Assembly: GCF_048320135.1 (NCBI RefSeq) | Contig: NZ_CP182947.1 | Location: forward strand, 3,782,001 to 3,846,000 | Reading direction: 5' to 3' | Origin: Ideonella_A sakaiensis_A | GTDB taxonomy: Bacteria > Pseudomonadota > Gammaproteobacteria > Burkholderiales > Burkholderiaceae_C | DNA length: 64,000 nt | Shown here: positions 43,000 to 50,941 of the stretch, piece after piece | How positions within the stretch are numbered: the first letter of the stretch is position 1 | How the letters are laid out: every line of letters begins with the position of its first letter | Notes under the pieces: generated by a model | Seen by the model: only the letters and a program-made list of their open reading frames with translations | Databases searched by the model: none | What the model was told of the DNA's origin: nothing | Made by a program: the position numbers and the translations under genes

Positions 43000-44180
43000 A
43001 GCGGCTGCCGGTCAGCGATTTCACGATTGCCTGCGCCACCGGCGTCGGCCGCGCCGCCTGTGCCGCCGCATTGCGCGAAGGCCGCAGCGGCCTGCAGCAG
43101 CGTCGCTTCGAGACCGCCGAGCTCGACACCTGGCTCGGCATCGTCGATGCGGTCGACGAGCAGCAGCTGCCGCAGCCGCTGGCCGATTTCGACTGCCGCA
43201 ACAACCGGCTGGCCTGGCTCGCATTGCAGGCCGACGGCTTTGCCGACCGCGTCGCCGCTGCGGTCGGTCGTTACGGATCGCAGCGCGTCGGCGTCTTCAT
43301 CGGCACCAGCACCTCGGGCATCCTGCAGACCGAGCTCGCCTACCGCCGCCGCGACCCGGCGACCGGCGCGTTGCCGGCCGATTTCCGCTACGCGCAGACG
43401 CACAACCCTTTTTCGGTCGCCGATTTCACGCGCCGGGCGCTGGCAATCGACGGCCCGTCGGCCGTCGTCTCGACCGCGTGTTCATCGAGCGCAAAGGTAT
43501 TCGGCCAGGCTGCGCGGATGATCGAGCTCGGCCTGATCGATGCGGCGGTGGTCGGCGGCGTCGACAGCCTGTGCCTGACGACCTTGTACGGATTCAATTC
43601 GCTCGAACTGCTGGCGAGCGACATCTGCCGGCCGTGGGACGAAGGGCGGCGCGGCCTGTCGATCGGTGAAGGCGCGTCGTTCAGCCTGCTCGAACGCGAC
43701 AGCGACACCCCGGCCGCCTGGCTGCTCGGCGTCGGCGAAAGCAGCGACGGCCATCACATCAGCAGCCCGCATCCGGAAGGCGCCGGCGCAATCGCCGCGA
43801 TGCGCGGCGCCTTGGCGCATGCCGGCCTCGAGCCCGATGCGGTCGACTACATCAACCTGCACGGCACCGCAACGCCGGGCAACGATGCCGCCGAGGACCT
43901 CGCGGTGCACGAGGTATTCGGGCCCGGTGTGCCGTGCAGTTCGACCAAGGGCGCGACCGGCCACACGCTCGGCGCGGCCGGTGCGGTCGAGGCGGCATTG
44001 GCGATGCTGGCCTTGCAGCAGCAGACTATTCCGGCCGGCCTGAACCTGCGCAGCATCGATCCGGCACTGCGCTGCAACTATGTCGGCAGCAGCCGCGAGA
44101 CTCGGCTCGACGTCGTGCTGAGCAATTCATTCGGCTTCGGCGGCACCAATGCCAGCCTGCTGTTCGGGGCTGCGCGATGA
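42996..44180 (+). CDS. Beta-ketoacyl-ACP synthase of the aryl-polyene cluster
   Basis: A 394-residue FabF-like ketosynthase with an intact catalytic triad: Cys162 (STACSSSAK), His289 (NLHGTATPGND) and His323 (GATGHTLGAAG). The Lys in SSTKGATGH is also present, as is the closing NSFGFGGTNASLLFG. It extends the polyene by malonyl units, presumably with the chain-length factor encoded next. ATG 42996 overlaps the methyltransferase stop. Confidence 0.92.
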   Translation: MKRLPVSDFTIACATGVGRAACAAALREGRSGLQQRRFETAELDTWLGIVDAVDEQQLPQPLADFDCRNNRLAWLALQADGFADRVAAAVGRYGSQRVGVFIGTSTSGILQTELAYRRRDPATGALPADFRYAQTHNPFSVADFTRRALAIDGPSAVVSTACSSSAKVFGQAARMIELGLIDAAVVGGVDSLCLTTLYGFNSLELLASDICRPWDEGRRGLSIGEGASFSLLERDSDTPAAWLLGVGESSDGHHISSPHPEGAGAIAAMRGALAHAGLEPDAVDYINLHGTATPGNDAAEDLAVHEVFGPGVPCSSTKGATGHTLGAAGAVEAALAMLALQQQTIPAGLNLRSIDPALRCNYVGSSRETRLDVVLSNSFGFGGTNASLLFGAAR

Positions 44181-45007
44181 GCGCGCAGACCTCGCCGCAA
44201 CTGCGTTTTGCGATCCGCGCGATCGGCCTGGTCGGCCCCGGGTTGCTCGACTGGAATCAGGCCAAGCCGCTGCTGGCCGCACCTGCCGGCTGGCAACATG
44301 CGCCGACGGTGCTGCCCGCGCCGCAACGGCTGCCAGCGGCCGAACGGCGACGCGCCGGCGAGATCGTCAAGCTCAGCCTGGCGGTTGCCGACCAGGCCTG
44401 CACCGCCGCGGCAATCGATCCGGCGACGCTGGCGACGGTATTTGCCGCGTCGACCGGCGATGCAAGCAACTGCCACGCCTTGTGCGAGGCGCTGGCCAGT
44501 GCCGAGCGGATCGTGTCGCCGACCCGCTTCACCAATTCGGTCCACAACGCGGCGGCCGGCTACTGGCACATCGCGACCGCATCGCGCGCGCCGTCGACCA
44601 GCCTGTGCGTCTTCGATGCCAGTTTTGCCGCCGGCCTGCTCGAGGCGGCGGTGCAATGCGTCAGCGGTGAACGGCCGGTGCTGCTGGTCGCGGCCGACGT
44701 GCCGTATCCGGAGCCGATCGGCTCGGTGCGCCAGCTCAGCGATGCCTTCGGTGTCGCATTGCTGCTGACCCCGGACGACGGCGCGCAGGCCATCGCATCG
44801 GTGACATTGCGCATCGCAGTGGCCGGAAGTGCCGATGCCTGCGGCGATCCGGCGCTCGAGCGCTTGCGCTGCGGCGTGCCGTCGGCGCGCAGCCTGCCGC
44901 TGCTGCAGGCGCTGGCGAGCGGCTGCTCGGGCCGGTTGCTGCTCGACCACCTCGGCAGCAGTCTGCAGCTCGTTCTGTCGCCGGGCAGCGCAGCCGATGG
45001 GCACTGA
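44177..45007 (+). CDS. Beta-ketoacyl synthase chain length factor
   Basis: A 276-residue partial thiolase-fold protein of the chain-length-factor type. In place of the active-site Cys motif it reads FTNSVHNAAAGYWHIAT, so it has no condensing nucleophile and is not a ketosynthase on its own. It should pair with the ketosynthase and define chain length, as in aryl-polyene and xanthomonadin systems. It is shorter than full KS proteins and lacks the C-terminal half. ATG 44177 overlaps the ketosynthase stop. Confidence 0.88.
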   Translation: MSAQTSPQLRFAIRAIGLVGPGLLDWNQAKPLLAAPAGWQHAPTVLPAPQRLPAAERRRAGEIVKLSLAVADQACTAAAIDPATLATVFAASTGDASNCHALCEALASAERIVSPTRFTNSVHNAAAGYWHIATASRAPSTSLCVFDASFAAGLLEAAVQCVSGERPVLLVAADVPYPEPIGSVRQLSDAFGVALLLTPDDGAQAIASVTLRIAVAGSADACGDPALERLRCGVPSARSLPLLQALASGCSGRLLLDHLGSSLQLVLSPGSAADGH

Positions 45008-45470
45008 CATGGCATCGGCCCCGGCGACGCTGGAGCGCGCCGGCATCCTCGAGCGGATTCCACACCAGGGCCGGATGTGTGTGCTCGACCGGCTGCTCGG
45101 CTGGTCAGCAACCGAGATCCGCTGCAGCGCAAGCAGCCATCGGGACCCGGCCAATCCATTGCGCAGCGCCAGCGGCCTGCTCGCGCCGGCGGCAATCGAA
45201 TATGCGGCGCAGGCGATGGCATTGCACGGCAGCCTGCTCGCCGGCAGCGGCGGCCCGCCCGGCGGCGGCCACATCGCGTCGCTGCGTCAGGTGCAGTTCG
45301 GCGTTACGACGCTGCACGACGTGCCCGGAGCCTTGTTGATCTTTGCCGAACGGCTGGCCGGCGACGCCGATGTCGTCGCGTACCGCTTCGAGGTCGATGA
45401 TGAAGCGGGACAGCGGCTGGCCGAAGGCCGCGCGACGGTGGTGCTGCATCCGCCGGAGGCTCGGCGATGA
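44997..45470 (+). CDS. Hotdog-fold dehydratase-like protein of the aryl-polyene cluster
   Basis: A 157-residue protein of the FabZ/ApeP-like hotdog class: RIPHQGRMCVLDRLLGW near 23-39, LAPAAIEYAAQAMALHGS, and GHIASLRQVQFG. It is the likely partner of the 37028 dehydratase. ATG 44997 overlaps the preceding gene by 11 bases; an ATG at 45009 directly after the stop would give 153 residues and is almost as likely. ATGA overlaps the ketoreductase. Confidence 0.85.
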   Translation: MGTDMASAPATLERAGILERIPHQGRMCVLDRLLGWSATEIRCSASSHRDPANPLRSASGLLAPAAIEYAAQAMALHGSLLAGSGGPPGGGHIASLRQVQFGVTTLHDVPGALLIFAERLAGDADVVAYRFEVDDEAGQRLAEGRATVVLHPPEARR

Positions 45471-46204
45471 CCGGGCCGCTGGCCGGCAAGCGGGCGCTGG
45501 TGACCGGCGCCAGCGGCGCGATCGGCAGCGCGATCGCGCGCCGGCTCGCACGCGACGGCGCCACCGTGCTGCTGCACGGTTTCTCGCGGCCCGACGCGGT
45601 GCAGCAGCTGGCGGCCGAGATCGGGGATGCAGGTGGCAGCGCCGGGAGCTGGATCTTCGACCTGACCGACGAAGCGGCGAGCCGGCAGGCTTGCGAGCAG
45701 CTGCTGTTGGGCGGGCCGGTGCAGATCGTCGTCAACAATGCGGGCATCCACGACGACGCGGTTTTTCCGGGCATGCGCGCGGCGCAATGGCACCGGGTCA
45801 TCGATGTCTCGCTGAACGGTTTTTTCAACGTCACGCAGCCGCTGCTGCTGCCGATGCTGCGCACCCGCTGGGGTCGCGTGATCAATATCTCGTCGGTGGC
45901 CGGGCTGATCGGCAACCGCGGCCAGGTCAACTATGCCGCGGCCAAGGGCGCGATCAACAGCGCGACAAAGGCCTTGTCGCTCGAGGTCGCGAGCCGCGGC
46001 GTGACCGTCAATGCGATTGCGCCGGGCATCATCGCGTCGCCGATGGCAGACGCCGCTTTCGATGCCGAGACGATCGGCCGGATCGTGCCGGTCAAGCGAG
46101 CCGGCACCGCCGACGAGGTTGCCGCACTGGCCGGTTTTCTGGCCGGACCGGAGGCCGGCTATATCACCGGCCAGGTGATCTCGGTCAACGGCGGCATGTG
46201 CTGA
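45467..46204 (+). CDS. FabG-like 3-oxoacyl-ACP reductase
   Basis: A 245-residue SDR of the FabG type. Motifs are VTGASGAIGSAIARR near 13-27, NNAGIHDDAVF near 91, catalytic Ser in NISSVAGL, Tyr and Lys in NYAAAKGAINS near 155, and the closing ITGQVISVNGGMC. It reduces the 3-oxo group after each condensation. It is the last gene of the 13-gene coupled operon, which ends 7 bases before the convergent acetyltransferase gene. Confidence 0.93.
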   Translation: MTGPLAGKRALVTGASGAIGSAIARRLARDGATVLLHGFSRPDAVQQLAAEIGDAGGSAGSWIFDLTDEAASRQACEQLLLGGPVQIVVNNAGIHDDAVFPGMRAAQWHRVIDVSLNGFFNVTQPLLLPMLRTRWGRVINISSVAGLIGNRGQVNYAAAKGAINSATKALSLEVASRGVTVNAIAPGIIASPMADAAFDAETIGRIVPVKRAGTADEVAALAGFLAGPEAGYITGQVISVNGGMC

Positions 46205-46211
46205 GGCTTGG

Positions 46212-46727
46212 TCACGGTATCTGCGGCGGGCGCAGCTGCAGCGACATCCGCTGCGCATCGATGCCGCTGGCGTAGTAGTCGGCGATGCGGTCGAGTTCGC
46301 TGAAGCCACGCATGCGATAGAAATTTCTGGCGATCACGTTGTCGGCGCGCATCTCGACGCCGATTCTCTCCAGGCCGGCGACACGCGCCGATGCCAGCAG
46401 CCAGTCGAGCAGCGCCGTCGCGATGCCCTGGCGCTGCAACGGGCGGGCGACGCACAGCAGCACCAGATGGCCGGTCTCATCGCCGAATTGCATCACCGCA
46501 AAGCCGCTGATCCGTGCCGCATCGTCGGCAACCACCGCGGCGACTTCGGGGCCGGAGATCATCCGCATCATCCGGCGCGGCGTATAACGCCAGGCCAGCC
46601 CGGCTTCGATCAGGTCGCGCGACATCGCGGCCATCGCCGTCGCGTCATGCGGCAGGGCAGGTCGCAGGGTCAGGGCAGGGGAGCGGGCCATCGCGAAGCG
46701 GCAAGGTGCAAAGCGGGTTGCATCCAA
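46212..46727 (-). CDS. GNAT-family N-acetyltransferase
   Basis: A 171-residue acetyltransferase. The acetyl-CoA loop is RPLQRQGIATALLDW near 98-112, and ISGFAVMQFGDETGHLVLL forms the central strands; NVIARNFYRMRGF is the typical late motif. The substrate is unknown. Starts further downstream (MARSPALTLRP) are possible, since the first 12 residues are not conserved in such proteins. It is convergent with the ketoreductase and divergent from dppB. Confidence 0.85.
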   Translation of the reverse strand: MDATRFAPCRFAMARSPALTLRPALPHDATAMAAMSRDLIEAGLAWRYTPRRMMRMISGPEVAAVVADDAARISGFAVMQFGDETGHLVLLCVARPLQRQGIATALLDWLLASARVAGLERIGVEMRADNVIARNFYRMRGFSELDRIADYYASGIDAQRMSLQLRPPQIP

Positions 46728-46792
46728 TTGTGAACGAAGCGGATGCAGTAGAGTCGCCGCTTCTTCCGAGGCGGTGATCCGCCGTCCTGCCG

Positions 46793-47803
46793 ATGATCCG
46801 TTTCATTCTGACCCGCCTCAGTCTGATCATTCCGACGTTTTTCGGGATGACGCTGCTGGCCTTTTTCCTGATCCGGCTGGTTCCGGGTGACCCGATCGAA
46901 ACCATGGCCGGCGAGCGCGGCATCGACGCCGACCGCCATGCGGCGCTGCTGAAGGAATACGGTCTGGATCGGCCGGTGCTGGTGCAGTACGGCATCTACA
47001 TCGGTCGGGTGCTGCAGGGCGACCTCGGCAAATCGCTGATCACGCAGACGCCGGTGCTCGATGAATTTCTGGCCCTGTTTCCGGCCACCGTCGAGCTCGG
47101 CCTGTGTGCGATCACCTTTGCGCTGCTGCTCGGCATACCGGCCGGCATCATTGCCGCGGTCAAGCGCAATTCGCTGTTCGACCACGGCGTGATGGGCGTG
47201 TCGCTGACCGGCTATTCGATGCCGATCTTCTGGTGGGGCCTGCTGCTGATCCTGCTGTTCTCGGTGCAGCTCGACCTGACGCCGGTATCGGGGCGGATCA
47301 GCGTGATGCACTACATCGAGCCGGTGACCGGTTTTCTGCTGATCGACAGCCTGATCAGCGGCGACGACGGTGCCTTTGCCTCGACCGTCAGCCACCTGAT
47401 CCTGCCGGCGATCGTGCTCGGCACCAACCCGCTCGCAGTGGTCGCGCGGATGACGCGTTCGGCGATGCTCGAGGTGCTCGGCGAGGATTACATCCGCACC
47501 GCGCGCGCGAAGGGCCTGCCGCGGCTGCGCGTCGTCACGGTGCACGCGCTGCGCAACGCGCTGATTCCGGTGATCACGGTGATCGGCCTGCAGGTCGGCG
47601 TGTTGTTCACCGGCGCGATCCTGACCGAGACGATCTTTTCATGGCCAGGCGTCGGCAAATGGCTGATCGAGGCGATCGGCCGCCGCGACTATCCGGTGCT
47701 GCAAGGCGGCATGCTGCTGCTCGGCGCGATGGTGATGATCGTCAACCTGCTGGTCGACATCACCTACGGCATCATCAATCCGCGAATCAGGGTCAGCCGA
47801 TGA
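46793..47803 (+). CDS. dppB: Dipeptide ABC transporter permease DppB
   Basis: A 336-residue inner-membrane permease with six helices. It starts MIRFILTRLSLIIPTFFGM, carries FFLIRLVPGDPIETMAGE, an EAA loop RTARAKGLPRLRVVTVHALR near 235 and the ending DITYGIINPRIR. It is the first gene of the dppBCDFA operon and overlaps dppC by 4 bases. Confidence 0.94.
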   Translation: MIRFILTRLSLIIPTFFGMTLLAFFLIRLVPGDPIETMAGERGIDADRHAALLKEYGLDRPVLVQYGIYIGRVLQGDLGKSLITQTPVLDEFLALFPATVELGLCAITFALLLGIPAGIIAAVKRNSLFDHGVMGVSLTGYSMPIFWWGLLLILLFSVQLDLTPVSGRISVMHYIEPVTGFLLIDSLISGDDGAFASTVSHLILPAIVLGTNPLAVVARMTRSAMLEVLGEDYIRTARAKGLPRLRVVTVHALRNALIPVITVIGLQVGVLFTGAILTETIFSWPGVGKWLIEAIGRRDYPVLQGGMLLLGAMVMIVNLLVDITYGIINPRIRVSR

Positions 47804-48708
47804 ATACAACGCCCGTCAACCCGGCGGTCGAACCGGCCGAGCTGCCGCCGGCGCAGCCGTTGCGCGAGTTCTGGAGCGATTTCAGCGCCAACCGCGGCGC
47901 GCTCGCCGGCCTGATCATCGTCGTCACGGTGCTGCTGCTGGCGCTGTTCGCGCCGCAGATCGCGCCGTATCCACCGGATCAGACCGACGCCTCGGTTTTC
48001 CTGCAGCCGCCGATGTGGCAGGCCGGCGGCTCGGCCGCCCATCCGCTGGGCACCGATGCGATCGGCCGCGACCTGTTGTCGCGGCTGATCCATGGCGCGC
48101 GGCTGTCGCTGGTGATCGGCCTCGCGGTGGTCGCACTGTCGGTGCTGATCGGCACCGTGCTCGGGCTGACCGCCGGTTATTTCCGCGGCATCTACGAGAT
48201 CGCGGTGATGCGCGCGATGGACATCATCCTGACGCTGCCGAGCCTGCTGCTGGCGATCGTCATCGTCGCGATCCTCGGGCCAGGCCTCGTCAATGCGATG
48301 CTCGCCGTCGCGATCGTCGTGCTGCCGCACTATGTGCGGATCGCGCGGGCGGCGGTGATCGCCGAGACGTCGAAGGATTACGTCACCGCGGCACGGATGA
48401 ACGGCGCCGGTCATCTGCGGCTGATGTTCAACGAGGTGTTGCCGAACTGCGCGGCGCCGCTGATCGTGCAGGCCTCGCTCGGCATCTCGACCGCGATCCT
48501 CGATGCCGCCGCGCTCGGCTTCCTCGGCCTCGGTGCGCAGCCACCGTCGCCCGAATGGGGAACGATGCTCGCCGATGCGCGCGAATTCGTGTTGCGCGCG
48601 TGGTGGGTCGTGACCTTCCCTGGCCTGATGATCCTGATCACCGTGTTGTCGTTCAACCTGCTCGGCGACGGGCTGCGCGATGCGCTCGATCCCAAACTGA
48701 GAAGATGA
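47800..48708 (+). CDS. dppC: Dipeptide ABC transporter permease DppC
   Basis: A 302-residue permease with six helices. Visible are HPLGTDAIGRDLLSRLIHGAR near 78, EAA loop TAARMNGAGHLRLMFNEVLPN near 192, and the family ending GDGLRDALDPKLRR. A short N-terminal cytoplasmic tail rich in Pro precedes the first helix. It is followed by a hairpin-rich repeat before dppD. Confidence 0.94.
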   Translation: MNTTPVNPAVEPAELPPAQPLREFWSDFSANRGALAGLIIVVTVLLLALFAPQIAPYPPDQTDASVFLQPPMWQAGGSAAHPLGTDAIGRDLLSRLIHGARLSLVIGLAVVALSVLIGTVLGLTAGYFRGIYEIAVMRAMDIILTLPSLLLAIVIVAILGPGLVNAMLAVAIVVLPHYVRIARAAVIAETSKDYVTAARMNGAGHLRLMFNEVLPNCAAPLIVQASLGISTAILDAAALGFLGLGAQPPSPEWGTMLADAREFVLRAWWVVTFPGLMILITVLSFNLLGDGLRDALDPKLRR

Positions 48709-48790
48709 CCCACCCCCGTAGCGCCTTCGGCGCACCCCCTCAAGGGGGCGCCTCCAGTGGACCGGCAAAGCCGGATCCACGGAGGCTGCT
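48709..48790. repeat. Hairpin-rich dispersed repeat between dppC and dppD
   Basis: Three hairpins in series: GCGCC/GGCGC at 48721-48733, CCCCCT/AGGGGG at 48735-48748, and a longer imperfect stem at 48752-48784 containing CCGGC/GCCGG around an AAA loop. The sequence type, with CCCCCTCAAGGGGG, is a dispersed intergenic repeat I associate with Burkholderiales genomes. Here it sits within an operon, where it could stabilise or terminate part of the transcript. Confidence 0.7.
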
Positions 48791-48849
48791 TGATGGACCG
48801 CGGCATGGGCGTGCAGCTGCGATTGGCGTGGCGCCGGAAGACTACTGAT

Positions 48850-49875
48850 ATGGCCCTGCTCGAAATCGAAAACCTGTCGGTCGAATTCCCGGCCCGCCAC
48901 GGCAGCCTGCATGCGGTCGACGGCGTCAGCCTGTCGCTCGAGGCCGGCGAGGTGCTGGGCATCGTCGGCGAATCCGGTTCCGGCAAAAGCGTCACGATGA
49001 TGGCGGTGATGGGCCTGGTCGGTTTTCCCGGCAAGGTCACTGCCGACCGGCTGCGCTTCGACGGCAACAACCTGCTCGACCTGAACGAGCGCAAGCGCAG
49101 CGAGCTGATCGGCAAGGACGTCGCGATGATCTTCCAGGATCCGACGACCAGCCTGAACCCCTGTTTCACGATCGGATTCCAGCTCGCCGAAACCTTGCGT
49201 CTGCACCTCGGCATGGATTCGAAGGCGGCCCGCCAGCGCAGCATCGAACTGCTCGAGCAGGTCGGCATACCGGCGCCGGCGACGCGGCTGAAGGCCTTTC
49301 CGCACCAGTTGTCGGGCGGCATGAACCAGCGCGTGATGATCGCGATGGCAATCGCCTGCAACCCGAAGCTACTGATCGCCGACGAGCCGACGACCGCCCT
49401 CGACGTGACGATCCAGGCGCAGATCCTCGACCTGCTGCAGGAGCTGCAGCGCCAGCGCGGCATGGCGCTGGTGCTGATCAGCCACAACATGGGCGTGGTG
49501 TCGGAAATGGCGCAGAAGGTCGCGGTGATGTATGCCGGCCAGGTCGTCGAGCAGCAGTCGGCGCAGGCCTTGTTCAATGCGCCGCAGCATCCGTATGCCG
49601 AAGCGCTGCTGGCGGCATTGCCCGAGCGCAGCGACGGCCATGCACGGCTGGCGACGATTCCCGGCATGGTGCCGGGCCTGCACGACCGGCCGGCCGGCTG
49701 CCTGTTCGCGCCGCGGTGCCGATATGCCGATGCCCGCTGTGTCGCCGAGCGGCCGCAGCTGCGCGACTGGGCCGATGGCCGCGTGCGTTGCCACTATCCG
49801 TTGTCGACCAATCCACCCCGCCGCGCCGACGCGGCAGCCGAACAGGCCGCCGCGCCGGCCGGAGCCCCCCGATGA
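48850..49875 (+). CDS. dppD: Dipeptide ABC transporter ATP-binding protein DppD
   Basis: A 341-residue ATPase. Walker A is GESGSGKSVT near 41, the Q-loop MIFQDPTTSLNP, signature LSGGMNQRVMIAMAI, Walker B LLIADEPTTALD, and VLISHNMGVV. The C-terminal oligopeptide-type domain with a Cys cluster (GCLFAPRCRYAD, VRCHYPL) is present. ATG 48850 (MALLEIENLSVEF) is the natural start; the in-frame stretch upstream runs through the repeat. Confidence 0.93.
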   Translation: MALLEIENLSVEFPARHGSLHAVDGVSLSLEAGEVLGIVGESGSGKSVTMMAVMGLVGFPGKVTADRLRFDGNNLLDLNERKRSELIGKDVAMIFQDPTTSLNPCFTIGFQLAETLRLHLGMDSKAARQRSIELLEQVGIPAPATRLKAFPHQLSGGMNQRVMIAMAIACNPKLLIADEPTTALDVTIQAQILDLLQELQRQRGMALVLISHNMGVVSEMAQKVAVMYAGQVVEQQSAQALFNAPQHPYAEALLAALPERSDGHARLATIPGMVPGLHDRPAGCLFAPRCRYADARCVAERPQLRDWADGRVRCHYPLSTNPPRRADAAAEQAAAPAGAPR

Positions 49876-50903
49876 GCGACCACGAAGATACCGTCGTCCG
49901 CGCGCGCGACCTGACGCAGAGCTACCGCATCAGCCGCGGGCTGTTCCGGGAGCCGGCGAGGCTGCAGGCGGTCGGCGGCGTCAGCTTCGAGCTGCGGGCC
50001 GGCCGCACGCTGGCGGTGGTCGGCGAATCGGGTTGTGGCAAGTCGACGCTGGCGCGCATGGTGTCGCTGATCGAAGCACCGACCAGCGGCGAACTGCGGC
50101 TGACCGGAGTCGACGTCGTGCGGGCAACCGCCGACCAGCGCAAGCAGTTGCGCCGCTCAGTGCAGCTCGTCTTCCAGAACCCCTATGGCTCGCTGAACCC
50201 GCGCAAGAAGATCGGCACGATCCTGCAGTCACCGTTGGTGATCAACAGCGGCATCGATGCCGCCGAGCGGGCCGAGCGCTCGCGCGCGATGCTGCAGCGT
50301 GTCGGCTTGCGCCCGGAACACCACGAGCGTTATCCACACATGTTTTCCGGTGGTCAACGCCAGCGCATTGCGATCGCACGTGCGCTGATGCTCGACCCGG
50401 CGGTGGTCGTTGCCGACGAGCCGGTATCGGCGCTCGACGTCTCGATCCAGGCACAGGTGCTGAATCTGCTCTCCGACCTGCAGCAGCAGCTCGGTCTGGC
50501 CTACCTGTTCATCTCGCACGACCTCGGTGTCGTCCGCCACATTGCCCACGACGTGATGGTGATGTACCTCGGCTCGACCGTCGAGCAGGGCGACAAGGCG
50601 ACGCTGTTCGCGCGGCCGCTGCATCCGTATACGCAGGCGCTGCTGGCATCGACGCCGGGCCTGGCCGGCAGCGGTGTCGCCCGCGTGCGGATGGTGCTGA
50701 AGGGCGAGCTGCCGTCGCCGCTCGATCCGCCGAGCGGCTGTGTGTTCTCGACCCGCTGCCCGCATGCAGCCGAGCGCTGCCGCGCCGAGCGGCCTCTTCT
50801 GCGTGAACTCGACGGCCGGCAGGTTGCTTGTCATTTTGCCGAGCAGGTGGCTCAGGGTATGCCCCAGAAGCCTCTTGACGCGGCCCCGCGCGGCATACAC
50901 TGA
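49872..50903 (+). CDS. dppF: Dipeptide ABC transporter ATP-binding protein DppF
   Basis: A 343-residue ATPase with Walker A GESGCGKSTLARMV near 53, Q-loop LVFQNPYGSLNPRKK, signature FSGGQRQRIAIARAL, Walker B VVVADEPVSALD and LFISHDLGVV, then a Cys-containing oligopeptide domain (GCVFSTRCPHAAERC). ATG 49872 overlaps the dppD stop. With DppD it energises the permease pair. Confidence 0.93.
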   Translation: MSDHEDTVVRARDLTQSYRISRGLFREPARLQAVGGVSFELRAGRTLAVVGESGCGKSTLARMVSLIEAPTSGELRLTGVDVVRATADQRKQLRRSVQLVFQNPYGSLNPRKKIGTILQSPLVINSGIDAAERAERSRAMLQRVGLRPEHHERYPHMFSGGQRQRIAIARALMLDPAVVVADEPVSALDVSIQAQVLNLLSDLQQQLGLAYLFISHDLGVVRHIAHDVMVMYLGSTVEQGDKATLFARPLHPYTQALLASTPGLAGSGVARVRMVLKGELPSPLDPPSGCVFSTRCPHAAERCRAERPLLRELDGRQVACHFAEQVAQGMPQKPLDAAPRGIH

Positions 50904-50941
50904 GCCGCTTCAAAAACGACCTTTTCACAGGAGTGTTGCTG

